Notes under the pieces: generated by a model
Seen by the model: only the letters and a program-made list of their open reading frames with translations
Told to the model about the DNA's origin: nothing
Database searches by the model: none
Made by a program: the position numbers and the translations under genes
NCBI RefSeq assembly: GCF_052044135.1
Contig: NZ_JBQDYF010000002.1
Coordinates: 186,001 to 250,000 of the forward strand
DNA: 64,000 nucleotides
Direction: 5' to 3'
Source of the DNA: Salinisphaera sp052044135
GTDB lineage: Bacteria > Pseudomonadota > Gammaproteobacteria > Nevskiales > Salinisphaeraceae
Shown here: piece after piece, positions 63,826 through 64,000 of the stretch
Numbering within the stretch: the stretch's first letter is position 1
Layout: each line of letters begins with the position of its first letter

Positions 63826-64000
63826 CTACAAGTCGTCGAGGGCGGCCAGCGCGCCTTCCAGCGCCGGATATTTGGCCGTCACGATGTAGCAGGGGACATC
63901 GGCAAGGTACTCGGACAGCCGCCCGTGCGCTTCGAACCGCTCGCGGAAACGGCTTTGCGCCAGAAACGGCTGCAGCCGCGGCGCGATGCCACCGCCGATA
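63826..64000 (-). CDS. glk: Glucokinase, C-terminal part (cut by window edge)
   Basis: The last 58 codons, ending at a TAG at 63826. The reading GGGIAPRLQPFLAQSRFRER, then FEAHGRLSEYL, then the VPCYIVTAKYPALEGAL end match bacterial glucokinase (ROK/Glk family), where the C-terminus is RFRERFEDKGR-like. It would phosphorylate glucose brought in by the ABC transporter. It is transcribed leftward ahead of the binding-protein gene, with about 218 bp between. Confidence 0.88.
   Translation of the reverse strand, partial: IGGGIAPRLQPFLAQSRFRERFEAHGRLSEYLADVPCYIVTAKYPALEGALAALDDL

Overview
The window is one stretch of a GC-rich (about 64% by eye) gammaproteobacterial chromosome. The evidence is the order tig-clpP-clpX-lon-hupB-tRNAs-ppiD-fabI, the block mltD/gloB/methyltransferase/rnhA/dnaQ, the fadBA operon and a complete Entner-Doudoroff set. 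Two betaine-type uptake systems, an Mrp-type cation/proton antiporter and a DddP-like enzyme point to a marine or halophilic organism. A Salinisphaera-like lineage is my guess; it was not tested.

Layout. 1-3.4 kb: an OpuC/OsmF-type quaternary-amine ABC transporter, with the ATPase cut by the window edge. 3.5-4.1 kb: a frameshifted remnant of an unknown gene. 4.1-9.6 kb: a LysR regulator divergent from two different Fe(II)/2-oxoglutarate oxygenases, a DddP-like M24 enzyme and a betaine-type binding protein. This is the best candidate for an undescribed catabolic system. 10-10.4 kb: tRNA-Arg, tRNA-His and tRNA-Lys. 10.5-20.4 kb: an aldo/keto reductase, then the protein-quality-control block. 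20.5-26 kb: fabI, a LysM lytic transglycosylase, gloB, a methyltransferase, rnhA and dnaQ. 26-33.7 kb: a leftward ten-gene Mrp-like operon with three antiporter-type subunits and a split MrpA. 33.8-36.7 kb: a TVP38 membrane protein, an ArsR-methyltransferase fusion and a phasin with a histone-like tail. 36.9-41.4 kb: fadBA and an OmpA-domain protein. 41.6-44.7 kb: TonB/ExbD/ExbD/ExbB plus a secreted cysteine protein. 44.8-50.9 kb: an amino-acid dehydrogenase, an aldo/keto reductase, clpB, a LOG-family protein and tRNA-Ala. 51-64 kb: a glucose module made of a SorC regulator, a porin, zwf-pgl-edd-eda, a CUT1-type sugar ABC transporter and the end of glucokinase.

How the parts work together. 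Glucose would enter through the porin and the ABC transporter, be phosphorylated by Glk, and go through Zwf, Pgl, Edd and Eda to pyruvate and glyceraldehyde-3-phosphate. FadB/FadA turn fatty acids into acetyl-CoA beside a divergently transcribed phasin that would coat polyhydroxyalkanoate granules. Osmolyte uptake and the Mrp complex fit life in salt. Tig, ClpXP, Lon, ClpB and PpiD form the folding and proteolysis set. No transposase, integrase, CRISPR array or prophage gene was seen; the only hints of past integration are tRNA fragments beside tRNA-Arg.
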